37,940 bases of DNA, taken from positions 1 to 37,940 of the forward strand of contig JBELEM010000019.1 of assembly GCA_042093735.1 (NCBI GenBank), written 5' to 3'. The first letter of the stretch is position 1. Every line of letters starts with the position of its first letter. A program made the translations under genes and the position numbers. Positions 25,390 to 33,678 of the stretch are shown here, one piece after another. Origin of the DNA: Hellea sp042093735 (GTDB taxonomy: Bacteria; Pseudomonadota; Alphaproteobacteria; Caulobacterales; Maricaulaceae). The notes beneath the pieces are model-generated. The model was not told the DNA's origin, made no database searches, and saw nothing but the letters and a program-made list of their open reading frames with translations.

Positions 25390-26829
25390 TTAATGAAATT
25401 TAGATAAAAATCCTGCAATCTTTTTAGTTCGGCTGCTAAAGAGAATGTTTGTATAATAGCTTGAGGAAGCCCTCTTTATAGCTTCCGATCTCGTTGGATA
25501 CGGTGAAATAATTTTAGCGAGCCCAGAAATTTTAATATTATTGACCATCGCCATACTTATTAAATGAATCATCTCTCCTGCCTGCTCGCCGATAATAGAA
25601 CCCCCTAAAATCTTTCCCTTACTATTAGCTATTACTTTAACTCCTCCGAGAGTTGAAAGCTCAGAGATGGCTCTATCATTTTCATTAAAGCTCCAAGTTA
25701 AACACTTAATCTTCAACGATAATTTTTCCGCTTTATCTTCAGTTAATCCAATACTCGCGAATTCTGGCTCAGAATAAATAACTGAAGGCATAGATGATAT
25801 ATTAGCTTTTGCCAAAAAATTACCCATAAACGGTGGAGAAAAGTAAAAGTTTTGAATTAACTTTCCAGCATGATAACCAGCGGCATGAGTAAACCCTCCC
25901 ATACCTTGAGTTACATCTCCCGCAGCATATATGCGCTTGTTACTAGTTCTTAGACTCTTAGATACCTTTATGCCGGTGCGGTCATATACAACGTTTGCTT
26001 TCTCAAGCCCTAGTTTTTTTATATTAGGGGATCTCCCAGCCGCTAAAAGCAGGTGACTTCCTTGTATAATTTTTCCATTCTCTAGTTCTACCAATAACCC
26101 TGATTTATTTCTTTTTAGAGACTTTATTTTAACGGGATAATGAAAATTAATACCTTCTTTTGTTAACTCATCAATTAAGATATCAGAATGACCTTTATCA
26201 AGATTTGCGAGGGGGTGTTGTGCATCAATCACATTAATATTAGAACCCAAACGACAAAATGCTTGTCCGAGTTCAAGGCCTATGGGGCCCGCTCCAATAA
26301 TAATTAAATTCTTAGGTAATTTGTCGATAGTGAATATTGTCTCATTCGTCAAAAATGGAATATCATCTATACCGGGAATTGGAGGTATTGAAGCTTTCGA
26401 TCCTGATGCAATCACAAACCTTTTAGCCGTTACTATTGCAGAGGGCGAGGTGACAGTCGTTTGGTTTATAAACTCAGCATACTCGCGAATTACGGTGCAC
26501 CCTAAACCTTCAAACCGTTCCTGACTATCTGCAGGAGCAATCGTATTAATAGCATTATGCACATGTTGTTGAACGTCTTTGAATTTAATATTTGGTTTTT
26601 TTAGGTCTACACCAAATGCTTCTGTTTTTTTAAAAATATGTGCTTTCTTAGCTGCTGAAATTAAAGCTTTAGATGGAATGCAGCCGTAGTTAAGACAATC
26701 ACCGCCCATTTCGTTTGCTTCAAAAAGAACAACAGACCTACCTAATTGCGCCGCCCCTGACGCAACCGAAAGCCCGGCGGAACCTGCACCTATTATGCAA
26801 ATATCAACATCATATGATTTTTTATTCAT
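25390..26829 (-). CDS. FAD-dependent pyridine nucleotide-disulfide oxidoreductase (mercuric reductase-like)
   Basis: A flavoprotein disulfide reductase of 479 residues. It has the FAD site GAGSAGLS (14-21), redox pair C45/C50 in GGDCLNYGCIPSKAL, NAD(P) site GAGPIGLELGQAF and a second FAD motif YAAGDVTQ. The C-terminal His-Glu dyad of lipoamide dehydrogenase (HPTxSE) is replaced by ISPYPTRSEA, so the histidine is missing; there is no MerA N-terminal metal-binding domain or C-terminal Cys pair. It is therefore unlikely to be a true lipoamide dehydrogenase or MerA. It is third in a probable operon after DUF547 and the TVP38 protein. The substrate is unknown. Confidence 0.87.
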   Translation of the reverse strand: MNKKSYDVDICIIGAGSAGLSVASGAAQLGRSVVLFEANEMGGDCLNYGCIPSKALISAAKKAHIFKKTEAFGVDLKKPNIKFKDVQQHVHNAINTIAPADSQERFEGLGCTVIREYAEFINQTTVTSPSAIVTAKRFVIASGSKASIPPIPGIDDIPFLTNETIFTIDKLPKNLIIIGAGPIGLELGQAFCRLGSNINVIDAQHPLANLDKGHSDILIDELTKEGINFHYPVKIKSLKRNKSGLLVELENGKIIQGSHLLLAAGRSPNIKKLGLEKANVVYDRTGIKVSKSLRTSNKRIYAAGDVTQGMGGFTHAAGYHAGKLIQNFYFSPPFMGNFLAKANISSMPSVIYSEPEFASIGLTEDKAEKLSLKIKCLTWSFNENDRAISELSTLGGVKVIANSKGKILGGSIIGEQAGEMIHLISMAMVNNIKISGLAKIISPYPTRSEAIKRASSSYYTNILFSSRTKKIAGFLSKFH

Positions 26830-26855
26830 GTGGGTCTTATTAAGCTTTCTCTGAA

Positions 26856-27599
26856 TTAAGTTAGTTTATTATTTTTTTTAAGATACTTGTAAACCACAGG
26901 CATTAAAGCAAGTAATGAAAGAGCAAAAAATGCAGGTATGAAGTTTTTTGCCGCATTTTCAATAAGAAGCGACACATCTAATACTTTACCACTTGCAGAT
27001 GCGTTTAACAACGTATCTCTTAATCCTGTACCTATTAATGTATAAGCTACAGTTCCAGGGATAATACCAAATAATGTTGATATAAAATAGTGACTAAATC
27101 TAGCGCCCAAGATGGCTGGTGCAATATTTACAACAGCAAAAGGAAAAAGTGGAATAAGTCGAAGAGAAAAAAGATAAGATATAGGGTTCTCATTAAAACC
27201 TCTTTCCATTTTCTTTAGAAATGGTCCTGCGATATTTTGGAAAGCGTTATTAAAAGAAAGCTTAGTTAGCAAAAATAATATGCAAGCTCCAAAAGTAGCG
27301 CTTATTACAGTTGTGGGAACACCTATGATAGTTCCAAATAAAAATCCGCCTATAATTGTAAGTGCACTTGCGGGAATCATGAATACAGTTGAAAGAATGT
27401 AAATAACAACGAAACCACTTAAAGTTACCCAAAAATTATTTTCTACAAGAGTGTTTAAATCCACCGCATACAGACCTAGTGAACTTGGTGTAAGGTATTG
27501 ATCCCACCCCTGGTAAAGCGCAAACAACAATCCTGATATTAGAGCATAAATTGGCCATATCTTTAAAAAAAAGGATTCTTGGTTTTTACTTTTATTCAT
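26856..27599 (-). CDS. TVP38/TMEM64 (VTT/DedA-like) membrane protein
   Basis: A 247-residue inner-membrane protein with five or six hydrophobic segments. The VTT-domain core is visible: FMIPASALTIIGGFLFGTI and then RLIPLFPFAVVNIAPAILGA with the conserved FPF/NxxxA region, followed by GIIPGTVAYTLIGTGL. Eukaryotic and bacterial relatives are implicated in lipid scrambling and membrane homeostasis; the role here is not known. It begins 5 bp after the DUF547 stop and ends 26 bp before the oxidoreductase, so the three are almost certainly one transcript. Confidence 0.9.
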   Translation of the reverse strand: MNKSKNQESFFLKIWPIYALISGLLFALYQGWDQYLTPSSLGLYAVDLNTLVENNFWVTLSGFVVIYILSTVFMIPASALTIIGGFLFGTIIGVPTTVISATFGACILFLLTKLSFNNAFQNIAGPFLKKMERGFNENPISYLFSLRLIPLFPFAVVNIAPAILGARFSHYFISTLFGIIPGTVAYTLIGTGLRDTLLNASASGKVLDVSLLIENAAKNFIPAFFALSLLALMPVVYKYLKKNNKLT

Positions 27600-27604
27600 G
27601 ACAT

Positions 27605-28417
27605 CTAATTGTCTGTTACATCATTTAAAGTCCAGTCATAATTATATGATTTAATTTTTACGCCCTTTTCTATAGCATTTTTTAAATCTTTGTTTGCATG
27701 CTTTAAAATATGATCGAGCACACCTCCTTCATTTTCAAAATCTTCTTTGAACCATTTATAAATCGAGGAAAGTTGCAATGCATTTTTTTTTAAAGCTACA
27801 GCTCTTGAGGAATTTATATATTCAGCAGCAGCTGCTAATTGATCCACCTCTAAACTGTCTCCCTTCCAAGAAGTAACCTGAAGATTTGGACAACTCATTG
27901 AAGCACAATTAAGCATATAGTGGATATATGGTGATTTGTATTTCGATCTTAGTATTTTATGTTCTATGTCATCAAGACTAACTAATTCGGTATTTAATTT
28001 TATAATCTTACGCTTCCAAGGACCAGAGTTTAAGAGCCCTAGTTTGCGTATAGATTTAATTTTATAATTTTGAGTTACTAGCTTTACCGTAACTGCATTA
28101 TATAAGTTTGCGTAATAAGCTATGGCATCATTTTTTAGCATTAAATTAGGATCCATACCTTCAAGGCTAGTTAAATAATTATTCAATAACTCCAAATCAT
28201 CTGCGCTTTTGCTCAATGCAGCGTAATTAAATAAGTTTACTCCATCGGGCTTCTTTTTTATAATATAACGCTTTAGGATCAAATCCCAATCACTATCTCT
28301 GGAGGTTTTTTTTAAGCTTTGCGCTTCGGCAAAATTGTTAACGTTCAGGTCACTCACCAAATTATTATTCGGTAATAAAAAAAGAAATAGAATAGGCAGA
28401 AATAATGATTTTATCAC
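27605..28417 (-). CDS. Exported DUF547 family protein
   Basis: A 270-residue protein of uncharacterised family DUF547, with a signal peptide (SLFLPILFLFLL). Family motifs are YANLYNAVTVKLV and YIHYMLNCASMSCPNLQ; the paired cysteines and histidine suggest a thiol-based active site, but none is proven. The frame extends to an ATG at 28450, yet AAGGAG at 28423-28428 stands 5 nt before a GTG at 28417, after which a clean signal peptide begins; I therefore take GTG as the start. It is first in the operon with the TVP38 protein and the FAD oxidoreductase. Confidence 0.85.
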   Translation of the reverse strand: MIKSLFLPILFLFLLPNNNLVSDLNVNNFAEAQSLKKTSRDSDWDLILKRYIIKKKPDGVNLFNYAALSKSADDLELLNNYLTSLEGMDPNLMLKNDAIAYYANLYNAVTVKLVTQNYKIKSIRKLGLLNSGPWKRKIIKLNTELVSLDDIEHKILRSKYKSPYIHYMLNCASMSCPNLQVTSWKGDSLEVDQLAAAAEYINSSRAVALKKNALQLSSIYKWFKEDFENEGGVLDHILKHANKDLKNAIEKGVKIKSYNYDWTLNDVTDN

Positions 28418-28422
28418 AGTGT

Positions 28423-28428
28423 CTCCTT
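28423..28428 (-). promoter_or_regulatory. Shine-Dalgarno supporting a GTG start of DUF547
   Basis: AAGGAG on the minus strand, 5 nt before the GTG at 28417. It lies inside the longer reading frame, which argues against the upstream ATG at 28450. Confidence 0.75.
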
Positions 28429-28467
28429 GATCATAGTTTAATATGTACATCTGCTATCAAGTAATAC

Positions 28468-28497
28468 CTTATACCATTACATCCAAAAGACTGTCAG
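28468..28497 (-). promoter_or_regulatory. Candidate promoter of the DUF547 operon
   Basis: CTGACA (28497-28492) and TATAAG (28473-28468) are 18 bp apart on the minus strand, about 50 bp before the GTG start. The match is reasonable but unproven. Confidence 0.35.
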
Positions 28498-28660
28498 TTC
28501 TTTTTGATAAGCACAGTTATCTTCATTAATTATATTAGTTATCCTTATATTTGTTTACGTGTATATGCATCATTAAGCTTTTATATGAGAATATAATATT
28601 TATGAAAAATATAAACTTTACTTAATGTTGTAAATTCTTATTTATATTACCTCACAAAGC

Positions 28661-28689
28661 TTGACAGATCTGCCAAGCATCTCTAATGG
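28661..28689 (+). promoter_or_regulatory. Candidate promoter of rpmH-rnpA
   Basis: A perfect -35 TTGACA (28661-28666), exactly 17 bp of spacer, then TAATGG (28684-28689) as -10. Transcription would start near 28696, giving a leader of about 37 nt with a GGAG site before the rpmH ATG. Confidence 0.6.
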
Positions 28690-28732
28690 ACCTCCACTGA
28701 GATAAAGTGGTATATCTGCTTCGGAGAATGAC

Positions 28733-28867
28733 ATGAAACGTACTTTTCAACCATCCGTATTGGTTCGCAAACGCCGCCATGGTTTTAGGTCCCGTATGGC
28801 TACTAAAAATGGACGTGCTGTTTTGGCTCGTCGTCGTGCAAAAGGCCGCAAGGTACTGTCTGCTTAA
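28733..28867 (+). CDS. rpmH: 50S ribosomal protein L34
   Basis: A 44-residue, very basic ribosomal protein. It reads MKRTFQPSVLVRKRRHGF and then SRMATKNGRAVLARRRAKG, ending KVLSA, the standard L34 sequence and length. GGAG stands 7 nt before the ATG. It is followed by rnpA after 24 bp, the near-universal bacterial order. Strong codon bias (many CGT) fits high expression. Confidence 0.98.
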   Translation: MKRTFQPSVLVRKRRHGFRSRMATKNGRAVLARRRAKGRKVLSA

Positions 28868-28891
28868 ACAGTTCTTACGTGTAATAGTCCT

Positions 28892-29257
28892 ATGGAGAAC
28901 CATACCAAACTCGGGGTGCTAAAAACGCGGTCCGAGTTTTTACATGTAAGATCTGGTAAGCACAAAGCATTTAAAAACCTTGTAATCCAGGCGAACGCTA
29001 ATCCCAGTAGCGGGGCCATAAGGGTAGGCTTTACTGCCACAAAAAAGATTGGTAATGCTGTAGTAAGAAATAAAGCTAAACGGCGCCTAAGACATGTGGC
29101 TCGTGAACTACTACCTAAACATGGTTTAAAAGGCGTCGATTATGTTTTTATTGCTCGCAATTCTACGGCATCCACCCCATATAAAAACTTAATAAGTAAT
29201 ACACGCGATGCCCTTGCGAGCATCACACAAATAAATAAAAAAGTATCTAAAAATTAG
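28892..29257 (+). CDS. rnpA: Ribonuclease P protein component
   Basis: The protein subunit of RNase P, which matures the 5' ends of tRNAs together with an RNA that is not in this window. The product has 121 residues, the usual size. The RNA-binding signature is RNKAKRRLRHVAREL; GFTATKKIGNAVVRN precedes it, and GVDYVFIAR is the late conserved strand. It starts 24 bp after rpmH and ends 12 bp before yidC. The yidD gene often found between rnpA and yidC is absent here. Confidence 0.96.
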   Translation: MENHTKLGVLKTRSEFLHVRSGKHKAFKNLVIQANANPSSGAIRVGFTATKKIGNAVVRNKAKRRLRHVARELLPKHGLKGVDYVFIARNSTASTPYKNLISNTRDALASITQINKKVSKN

Positions 29258-29269
29258 AACGGCGAAATT

Positions 29270-31021
29270 ATGCAAGACCAAGGCAATGACCAGAAAAATT
29301 TTATTTTAGCAATGTTACTATCGGGCTTAGTGCTCATGGGTTATTGGTTTTTCTATGGACAACCATTAGAAGAAATGGCGAGGGAAAATGCTGCTTTAGA
29401 ACTTAGTCAGGATACAAACAAAGACAATGACTTATCTAACAGAAATCAAACGATAAAAACTAAGGGTCCTACTGGCCAAAGAATTAATATAGAAACCGCC
29501 TCTATTTCTGGGTCGTTCAATACAGAAGGCTCAAGATTTGATGATATTGCATTAAAGAACTACAATAAAACCTTAGATGAGGAAGATGGCTTAGTCGTTC
29601 TCTTAGCTCAAGAAGGAAAAGAAAAATCAGCTTATTTAATGGACAACTGGACAAATATTAATGGTGGTAATGGGTCAGATACAAAGTGGACATTAGTCTC
29701 AGGAGAGACTCTTACTGAAACTTCACCTGTATTTCTTGAGTATTTAAAGGATGAACTACTAGTTCAAAGAAAAGTAACCATAGACGATAAGTTTTTAATT
29801 ACACTATCTGATAAAGTGGTAAATTTAAGCACCAGTGAAAAAACTATCACTCGAGTTGGGATAAGTCGTCAACATAATCTACCTGACGACTTAACTAACT
29901 TTTTTATTGTCCAAGAGGGTCCCATTTCATTGGTAGATGGTAAGTATCATGATCAAAAGTACAAAGGCCTTAAGAAAAAAAGCAATTGGAATGAAACTGG
30001 AAAGGCTGGATGGGCAGGATTAACTGATAAATACTGGTTCATCGCCAATATTGCACCACAAGATCAGACTATCAAAGTAAATTATGATTTCAAAACCATA
30101 AATACTCAAGACGTTTATGAGACCTCCTACGCTTTGAGTCCCTTAACACTAACTTCGGGTTCTTCTATTGAGTCCACAAGTCATCTGTACATTGGCCCTA
30201 AAGAACGCTCAACCCTAGTAAATTATGAGTCACAAGGGATAGCAGAAATGGAAAGGGCAATTGACTGGGGAGCGATGCGATTGATCGTTAGGCCTATAAG
30301 CTGGGCACTAAGTTTTCTGGGTTCAAAGCTAGGCAATTACGGAGTTGGAATACTCGTTCTAACATTTTTCATAAAGCTATTCATGTTTCCTTTATTTAAT
30401 AAGCAATACGAGAGCCAAGCGAAAATGAAAAAAGTACAGCCAAAAGTAAAAAGGCTGCAAGAACTTTACAAAGATGATAGAATGAAAATGCAACAAGAAA
30501 TGATGGGCCTTTACAGGAAAGAAGGCGTAAACCCTGCAGCAGGTTGCTTACCTATAATACCTACTATCTTTGTATTCTTCTCACTTTACAAAGCTGTTTT
30601 TATAAATATTGATTTACGCCATGAGCCTTTCTTCGGCTGGATACGTGATCTATCTGCAAAAGACCCACTCTCAATTTTAAATGGCTTTGGTATTTTACCA
30701 TGGGAAGCTGTTCCCGGGCCCATACCATCGATTCTTGCGATTGGACCACTAGCAATTTTATACGGTATATCAATGAGCCTCATGTACACTTTAACTCCTC
30801 CTGCAGGTGACCCGATGCAAGCCAAAATATTTAAATTCATGCCCTGGATTTTTATGTTTATTCTCTCACCTTTTGCAGCAGGTCTTTTGGTATACTGGGT
30901 CTGGAATAATATTTTATCTTTTGGTCAGCAGTATTACATAACTAGGAAGTTTAAAGTCGACACTCCTGTAGATGAATTCTGGAGAAAAATAACAGGTAAA
31001 AATACATCCGGTAACAAATAA
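29270..31021 (+). CDS. yidC: Membrane protein insertase YidC
   Basis: Inserts and folds inner-membrane proteins, alone or with SecYEG. The 583-residue Gram-negative form has a first membrane segment at about 11-29, a large periplasmic beta domain (about 60-340), and the conserved insertase core with about five membrane segments after residue 340. Core landmarks are WGAMRLIVRPISW, whose arginine lies in the hydrophilic groove, FFIKLFMFPLFNKQYESQAK and NPAAGCLPIIPTIFVFFSLY. The stop shares one base with the engB start (TAATG), so the two are coupled. Confidence 0.97.
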   Translation: MQDQGNDQKNFILAMLLSGLVLMGYWFFYGQPLEEMARENAALELSQDTNKDNDLSNRNQTIKTKGPTGQRINIETASISGSFNTEGSRFDDIALKNYNKTLDEEDGLVVLLAQEGKEKSAYLMDNWTNINGGNGSDTKWTLVSGETLTETSPVFLEYLKDELLVQRKVTIDDKFLITLSDKVVNLSTSEKTITRVGISRQHNLPDDLTNFFIVQEGPISLVDGKYHDQKYKGLKKKSNWNETGKAGWAGLTDKYWFIANIAPQDQTIKVNYDFKTINTQDVYETSYALSPLTLTSGSSIESTSHLYIGPKERSTLVNYESQGIAEMERAIDWGAMRLIVRPISWALSFLGSKLGNYGVGILVLTFFIKLFMFPLFNKQYESQAKMKKVQPKVKRLQELYKDDRMKMQQEMMGLYRKEGVNPAAGCLPIIPTIFVFFSLYKAVFINIDLRHEPFFGWIRDLSAKDPLSILNGFGILPWEAVPGPIPSILAIGPLAILYGISMSLMYTLTPPAGDPMQAKIFKFMPWIFMFILSPFAAGLLVYWVWNNILSFGQQYYITRKFKVDTPVDEFWRKITGKNTSGNK

Positions 31022-31674
31022 TGGTGAAAAGTGATAACCAATCATCCATTTCAAAAAATAGTATTGAAAAGGGGCGGCTATTATTTGCTAGAGATGTAAC
31101 TTTCATGCTTAGTGCAGTCAGCCTTGATACTCTCCCCTCGGCACGGCTTCCTGAGATATGCTTTGCAGGAAGGTCTAATGTTGGAAAATCAAGTTTAATT
31201 AATGCACTTACAAATAGAAAAGGATTGGCACGGGCTTCAAATACTCCTGGCCGTACCAGAGAATTGAATTATTTCAACGTTGACGAAAAATTATTTATGG
31301 TTGACTTACCAGGTTATGGATATGCAAAAGCATCAAAGTCTGACATAGCCAGATGGACTAAACTAACAAGGGCATTTTTATTTGGAAGGGCATCATTGCG
31401 TCGCGTTTTTTTATTAATTGATAGTCGTCATGGAAGTAAAGAAAGCGATATAGAGCTTATGAATATGCTGGATGAGACAGCTGTTACATATCAGATAGTC
31501 CTGACAAAAATTGATAAAATAAAAAAAGATGAGATTGATAAAGTTCAGATAAAAACAACGGCTTTAATAGCCAAACGTCCAGCAGCATATCCAAATATAA
31601 TACTCACATCTTCTGAGAAAAAAAGTGGTTTAGATGAATTGCGCTCAACAATAGCCAATATAGCAATATCGTAG
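31021..31674 (+). CDS. engB: Ribosome biogenesis GTPase EngB (YsxC/YihA)
   Basis: A GTPase needed for large ribosomal subunit assembly, 217 residues. All G motifs are visible: G1 GRSNVGKS (50-57), G2 with the conserved TPGRTRELNYF, G3 DLPGYGYA, G4 TKID and G5-like SSEK. The ATG overlaps the yidC stop by one base. The N-terminal 20 residues are polar and variable, as is usual. It is followed after 76 bp by argB. Confidence 0.96.
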   Translation: MVKSDNQSSISKNSIEKGRLLFARDVTFMLSAVSLDTLPSARLPEICFAGRSNVGKSSLINALTNRKGLARASNTPGRTRELNYFNVDEKLFMVDLPGYGYAKASKSDIARWTKLTRAFLFGRASLRRVFLLIDSRHGSKESDIELMNMLDETAVTYQIVLTKIDKIKKDEIDKVQIKTTALIAKRPAAYPNIILTSSEKKSGLDELRSTIANIAIS

Positions 31675-31706
31675 ATATTATAAAACTAGTGTAATATTAT
31701 TTTTTT
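31675..31706 (+). terminator. Weak candidate terminator after engB
   Basis: Arms ATATTA (31675-31680) and TAATAT (31692-31697) are followed by TA and a run of seven T. The stem is only A-T pairs with an 11-base loop, so it may do little; argB downstream is commonly co-transcribed. Confidence 0.25.
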
Positions 31707-31750
31707 GAAGGTATACTTAAAGCTATTCGATAGCATAAATAGAGGCAGCA

Positions 31751-32614
31751 ATGTTGACACGGCAAGAAAATCAAACGGGCTGGAAAAGTGCAAAACAGCT
31801 TTCGGAGGCTTTGCCATTTATACAAAGGTACTCTGGCCAAACTGTAGTTATTAAGTTTGGCGGCCACGCAATGGGTAATAAAGACCTCACAATGGAATTT
31901 GCACGTGATGTAGTTCTACTAAAACAATTTGGTCTGTGTCCAATTATTGTCCACGGCGGAGGCCCGCAAATTGGTTCTATGCTAAAAAAACTTAATATTA
32001 AAACAGAGTTTGTGGATGGCTTACGGGTATCAGACATTGAAACTGTGGGAGTGGCTGAAATGGTTCTCTCTGGAGCAATAAATAAGTCAATAGTACAAGC
32101 CATAAATGATGCAGGTGGACGAGCTGTTGGACTATCCGGACGGGATGCAAACCTTATCACTGCAACACAAAAAGATAGTAGCTTAGGGTTCACAGGAACC
32201 CCTGTAGCAACTGATATATCAGTTCTGAATGTTTTAACTTCAGCAGAACCTGGTTTTATTCCAGTAATATCGCCAATCAGTAGTGGTAATGATGGTAATT
32301 CTTATAATGTTAATGCCGATACAGCAGCCGGAGTATTAGCCGGTGCTTTAAAGGCATCGCGTTTAATGCTACTTACAGATGTCGAAGGGGTAATTGACAA
32401 TGAAAAGCAACTGCTCACAGACCTAACTATTAATGATGCTGAAACTTTAATAGAAAAGGGTGTCGCTAAAGGCGGAATGATACCTAAACTCGAAACAGCA
32501 ATTAATTCTATTGCTAGGGGCGTTAAAGCAGTTGTAATCTTAGATGGCCGCAAACCTCATGGCCTATTGGTGGAGTTATTTACAGATCAAGGTGCCGGAA
32601 CTTTGATTAAATGA
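31751..32614 (+). CDS. argB: Acetylglutamate kinase
   Basis: Phosphorylates N-acetylglutamate in the second step of arginine synthesis. The 287-residue protein has the amino-acid kinase motifs VVIKFGGHAMG (K35), IIVHGGGPQIG, SGRDANLI and KGGMIPKLE. An N-terminal extension of about 25 residues before the kinase core is typical of the hexameric, arginine-inhibited type, so feedback control by arginine is likely. AGAGG before the ATG serves as ribosome binding site. Its TGA overlaps the ATG of the next gene (ATGA). Confidence 0.96.
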   Translation: MLTRQENQTGWKSAKQLSEALPFIQRYSGQTVVIKFGGHAMGNKDLTMEFARDVVLLKQFGLCPIIVHGGGPQIGSMLKKLNIKTEFVDGLRVSDIETVGVAEMVLSGAINKSIVQAINDAGGRAVGLSGRDANLITATQKDSSLGFTGTPVATDISVLNVLTSAEPGFIPVISPISSGNDGNSYNVNADTAAGVLAGALKASRLMLLTDVEGVIDNEKQLLTDLTINDAETLIEKGVAKGGMIPKLETAINSIARGVKAVVILDGRKPHGLLVELFTDQGAGTLIK

Positions 32615-33645
32615 AAACTGTAATTTCTATACTCGTTAGTTTGGCCTTCTCACTCCAAGCACTCTCTGAAACAGATCAACAAGATATATCTCAAAATAAT
32701 ATTTCTCAAAATTGGCAAATTTGTAATGAAACAAGCTTCATATTAAATGTATCAACTGCCTTTAAAAGTGAAGAAACAGAAGAATATATAACAAATGATA
32801 ATACCGAGATTTATCCAGGTGAATGTATAAACAAAGAAGTTCTAAATATATACCTACGGTATATATATGCAAAGAGTAAATCTATTCATCAAGGTGGCAT
32901 TAGAGAGTGGCGAGGCAACGTCCAAATTTGCAATAATATTGTTTCAGAATTAAAGGGTGTTTCAAAAAACTGCCAGGATACAAACCACAAGTCTAAGTTT
33001 TTTAGATCCATTAAACCTTCAGAAAGTATAAGTTATTTTATCGAAAATGAAAACTTTAAAAGCAAAGCAAGAACTGCGGGCATTCAACGTTTACTGAGTG
33101 ATAACGGTTATGATATAAATAAAATTGACGGTATTTTAGGAAGGAAAACTATCAAGGCTTTAAGTAAGTTCAAGAGACTCAATAGGCTGGAAAATGAAAT
33201 TGATAAAAAGTTACTTATGCAAAAGCTTGCTAAAATGGCTAAAAAAGAAAGTCAAAAAATAGGCCTTACCATTTGTAATAGAACTGAGGCACCCATATGG
33301 ACTGCCATTGGCACTAAAAATGGAAAAGAAATATCATCACGTGGATGGTGGAATATAAAAATCGATAAATGCACCCAAATTTTAAATAAAAAACTCAATT
33401 CTAAAAAAACGTATTATTTTGCCCGCAAAGAATCCAGAGATATCATGAAATTAGAAAAAGATAAAAAATATTTGGACCTAATCTCAGACAAGGCATTCAC
33501 CAAAAACTTTTGTATTTCTGATTCTAAGTTTTCAGCAATAACAGACATTAATTGTGCAATCTCTGGGTACGATGATGCGCAATTTAGACAGACTCCGGCT
33601 GATATCGCGGGTTTGATAATAACTTTAACTAATAATGATTTTTAA
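32611..33645 (+). CDS. Exported protein with two DUF1036 units flanking a peptidoglycan-binding domain
   Basis: A 344-residue secreted protein (signal VISILVSLAFSLQALS). The first DUF1036-like unit covers about residues 28-150 (WQICNETSFILNVSTAF), a PG_binding_1 motif lies at about 158-192 (GIQRLLSDNGYDINKIDGIL), and a second DUF1036 unit at about 215-325 (GLTICNRTEAPIWTAIGT). The two units look like an internal duplication; cysteines occur in both. The PG-binding motif suggests attachment to the cell wall. It overlaps argB by 4 bases, so it is translated with an arginine gene, although no metabolic link is evident. Codons are very AT-rich. Function unknown. Confidence 0.78.
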   Translation: MKTVISILVSLAFSLQALSETDQQDISQNNISQNWQICNETSFILNVSTAFKSEETEEYITNDNTEIYPGECINKEVLNIYLRYIYAKSKSIHQGGIREWRGNVQICNNIVSELKGVSKNCQDTNHKSKFFRSIKPSESISYFIENENFKSKARTAGIQRLLSDNGYDINKIDGILGRKTIKALSKFKRLNRLENEIDKKLLMQKLAKMAKKESQKIGLTICNRTEAPIWTAIGTKNGKEISSRGWWNIKIDKCTQILNKKLNSKKTYYFARKESRDIMKLEKDKKYLDLISDKAFTKNFCISDSKFSAITDINCAISGYDDAQFRQTPADIAGLIITLTNNDF

Positions 33646-33678
33646 ATTATTTTAATCAATTAATTAATAAGTTACAAT

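Larger units (their letters stand above)
28418..28732. other. 315-bp AT-rich divergent intergenic region
   Basis: Separates the DUF547 operon from rpmH. It holds the two candidate promoters listed here and a short hairpin in the rpmH leader (CCACT / AGTGG, 28694-28710). I see no tRNA, small gene, repeat array or convincing DnaA-box cluster in it. Confidence 0.6.

Noticed and set aside
25390..26829. True mercuric reductase or lipoamide dehydrogenase
   Set aside because: There is no N-terminal metal-binding domain, no C-terminal vicinal cysteines and no HPTxSE dyad; no mer genes or 2-oxoacid dehydrogenase genes are nearby.
28418..28732. Possible replication origin beside rpmH-rnpA
   Set aside because: rpmH can lie near dnaA/oriC in other bacteria, but I see no dnaA gene and no cluster of TTATNCACA-type boxes in this AT-rich gap.
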